From Curtobacterium flaccumfaciens UCD-AKU (lineage in GTDB: Bacteria > Actinomycetota > Actinomycetes > Actinomycetales > Microbacteriaceae), in the NCBI RefSeq assembly GCF_000349565.1, contig NZ_KB714617.1, positions 123,482-159,237 of the forward strand: 35,756 nucleotides of DNA, written 5' to 3'. How positions within the stretch are numbered: the first letter of the stretch is position 1; the number at the start of each line of letters is the position of its first letter. The notes under the pieces were generated by a model. That model worked only from the letters and a program-made list of their open reading frames with translations, did no database searches and was not told where the DNA came from. Shown here piece after piece: positions 34,624 through 35,756 of the stretch. A program made the position numbers and the translations under genes.

Positions 34624-34901
34624 CGAGACCGACTGATGACCCGCTGGCCCCGTTCCTCTATTTGCGATTCAACCGATGTGTTTGTTTGAAGAGTGAAACA
34701 GGCACTGCCGTCTTTTGGTACAACAAAGGGGCCATTTCCAGCTAGGCTAAACAACGGGTTTTGTGTCTCGTAATACTCTCGGCTGTTGTAAAGAACGATC
34801 CACCAATCGTCGGTCTCGATCCATCCCCTATCCCAAATAAGGTCTTCGTCAGCGCGCACTTCCTTCGCAAATTCATCCTGAGCATCTTTGAGAGTTCGCA
34901 T
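34620..34901 (-). CDS. Imm35/YrhB-like immunity protein
   Basis: A 93-aa protein with WWIVLYNSREYYETQNPLFSLAGNGPFVVPKDGS, the hallmark of YrhB/Imm35 proteins, which are found beside polymorphic toxins. It starts 6 bases after the toxin stop, so it is the likely cognate immunity for the papain-fold toxin. Bases 34681-34800 are 45% GC by count, well below the rest of the window, which fits recent acquisition together with the toxin tip. No Shine-Dalgarno stands out beyond GGTGATGG. Confidence 0.85.
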   Translation of the reverse strand: MRTLKDAQDEFAKEVRADEDLIWDRGWIETDDWWIVLYNSREYYETQNPLFSLAGNGPFVVPKDGSACFTLQTNTSVESQIEERGQRVISRSR

Positions 34902-34907
34902 GCACCA

Positions 34908-35756
34908 TCACCGTGTCTTGAGTAGGAAGAGTTGATCGAAGTTCTCCAACTTGGCAAACGTTCCTGACTGTCCGTCGAGGAACACAACACCATTCCGATC
35001 GTGAACAACGTTGAACACGTGGCCGACTGGATTGGTACCCGCCCTGGTCCCGAATACAACGCCACGAGCCCCCTCACCAGCGGACTCGAGCCTAGCGACG
35101 ATCGAATCGTACGACCGCACCGGTTGGAAGTCTCGGATGGACTTGCCGAAGTGCTCAGCGACGTCGGCGACGCTCGCGCCTCGCGTGAAGACGGGCATTG
35201 CCGAGACGGCTTTCCCATCGAGCACATGCTCCGTCGCGATGACACACCTCGTGCAGTTCATGCTGAACCCGTCCACACCCCGGGCGAGCCGCTCCGCGTT
35301 GACCATCTTCAGTGGTCCGTACTCCCGCTCGAAGACTGAGCGGAGAACTTGCGGGTCTGCGGAGTCAGCATGAATCGCCCGACGGAGACCGCGAGGAACG
35401 CTGGTTGCGAGGTCGCGGACCATCGGCACACCGGCATTCAGAGAACGGACTGCCCTGGTGCCGGACGTGACATCCCCGGCCGCGGTCAGCATCCCCGTGA
35501 ACTTTGCCGTGCGGGCTCCTGCCGACAAGGCACCAGCGGCCGGCACGCAATCAACGAGTGCGAACGCGAGGTCCCACCCGTCGGCTTCGCCCTTGCTCAT
35601 CTTGTACAACGTGTCCGCCAACACCACGAGCGCGATCGCCGCGATGACCAACGTCCACGGCCCCGGGATGATCATCGCGATGATCCCACCCACCGCCACG
35701 ACGACCTTCGCCACCGACACGATGGTCTCCCACGCCTCGGACCCGAAGATCTTGTC
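34908..35756 (-). CDS. Polymorphic toxin C-terminal part with papain-like (glutamine deamidase-type) tip; 5' end outside window
   Basis: At least 282 aa, with the frame open to the right edge (KIFGSEAWETIVSV leads in), so the N-terminus and its trafficking domain lie outside. A hydrophobic segment (about residues 15-50 of the visible part) and an Ala/Gly-rich linker follow. The last 110 residues resemble papain fold toxin 1: Cys in MNCTRCVIATEHVLDG, His in GHVFNVVHD and Asp-Gln in FLDGQSG make a Cys-His-Asp/Gln set. Toxins of this type deamidate or cleave target proteins. The export route cannot be seen. The immunity gene follows directly. Confidence 0.85.
   Translation of the reverse strand, partial: DKIFGSEAWETIVSVAKVVVAVGGIIAMIIPGPWTLVIAAIALVVLADTLYKMSKGEADGWDLAFALVDCVPAAGALSAGARTAKFTGMLTAAGDVTSGTRAVRSLNAGVPMVRDLATSVPRGLRRAIHADSADPQVLRSVFEREYGPLKMVNAERLARGVDGFSMNCTRCVIATEHVLDGKAVSAMPVFTRGASVADVAEHFGKSIRDFQPVRSYDSIVARLESAGEGARGVVFGTRAGTNPVGHVFNVVHDRNGVVFLDGQSGTFAKLENFDQLFLLKTR

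Overview
The window is 35.8 kb of high-GC, gene-dense DNA with very high third-position GC, short intergenic gaps, many -10 boxes placed directly before a start codon (leaderless genes), and an inositol operon in the order known from Corynebacterium glutamicum. This points to an actinomycete. A member of the Microbacteriaceae close to Curtobacterium is my best guess, but it is a judgement from gene content, not a computed placement.

Layout, left to right. (1) 1-5091: glycine cleavage operon gcvT-gcvH-gcvP (minus strand) behind a tandem glycine riboswitch, with a hairpin terminator after gcvP. (2) 5092-16468: ordinary housekeeping and regulatory genes. These are a BlaI-type repressor with an M56-like membrane peptidase, an FBP-family zinc-finger protein, LysR and GNAT genes back to back, a MalY/PatB-type aminotransferase divergent from an isocitrate lyase/PEP mutase-family enzyme, an HD-domain protein, a 95-aa protein behind a long leader, an XRE-nucleotidyltransferase fusion, the GTPase ychF, a small serine hydrolase, a DnaQ-like exonuclease and a GntR/UTRA regulator. 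(3) 16612-28941: a tautomerase and a Gfo/Idh oxidoreductase, then a nine-gene minus-strand myo-inositol operon (iolC, Cgl0159-type aldolase, iolA/mmsA, iolB, iolD, iolE, iolG, iolH, transaldolase-like) with a strong terminator. It carries a full route from myo-inositol to acetyl-CoA plus DHAP; no inositol transporter is present. (4) 29132-31517: rmuC and a membrane-anchored DUF1266-like protein. (5) About 31548-35756: an accessory island with visibly lower GC in places. It holds the C-terminal part of a polymorphic toxin with a papain-like tip running off the right edge, followed by Imm35/YrhB, PoNi (DUF1911), SMI1/KNR4-like, KptA (RNA 2'-phosphotransferase) and a second PoNi gene, plus small remnants.

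Two results stand out. First, a shared 10-bp operator, TGTSNNGACA read on the minus strand, lies at four promoters: the GntR gene, the tautomerase gene, the second Gfo/Idh gene and the inositol operon. At the last two it covers the -35 box with an identical 17-bp spacing to the -10. This suggests that the GntR protein is the IolR-type repressor of a local regulon. Second, the right-hand island is an array of immunity genes for several toxin families in which a KptA enzyme is embedded and translationally linked to its neighbours, an uncommon context for this RNA-repair enzyme.
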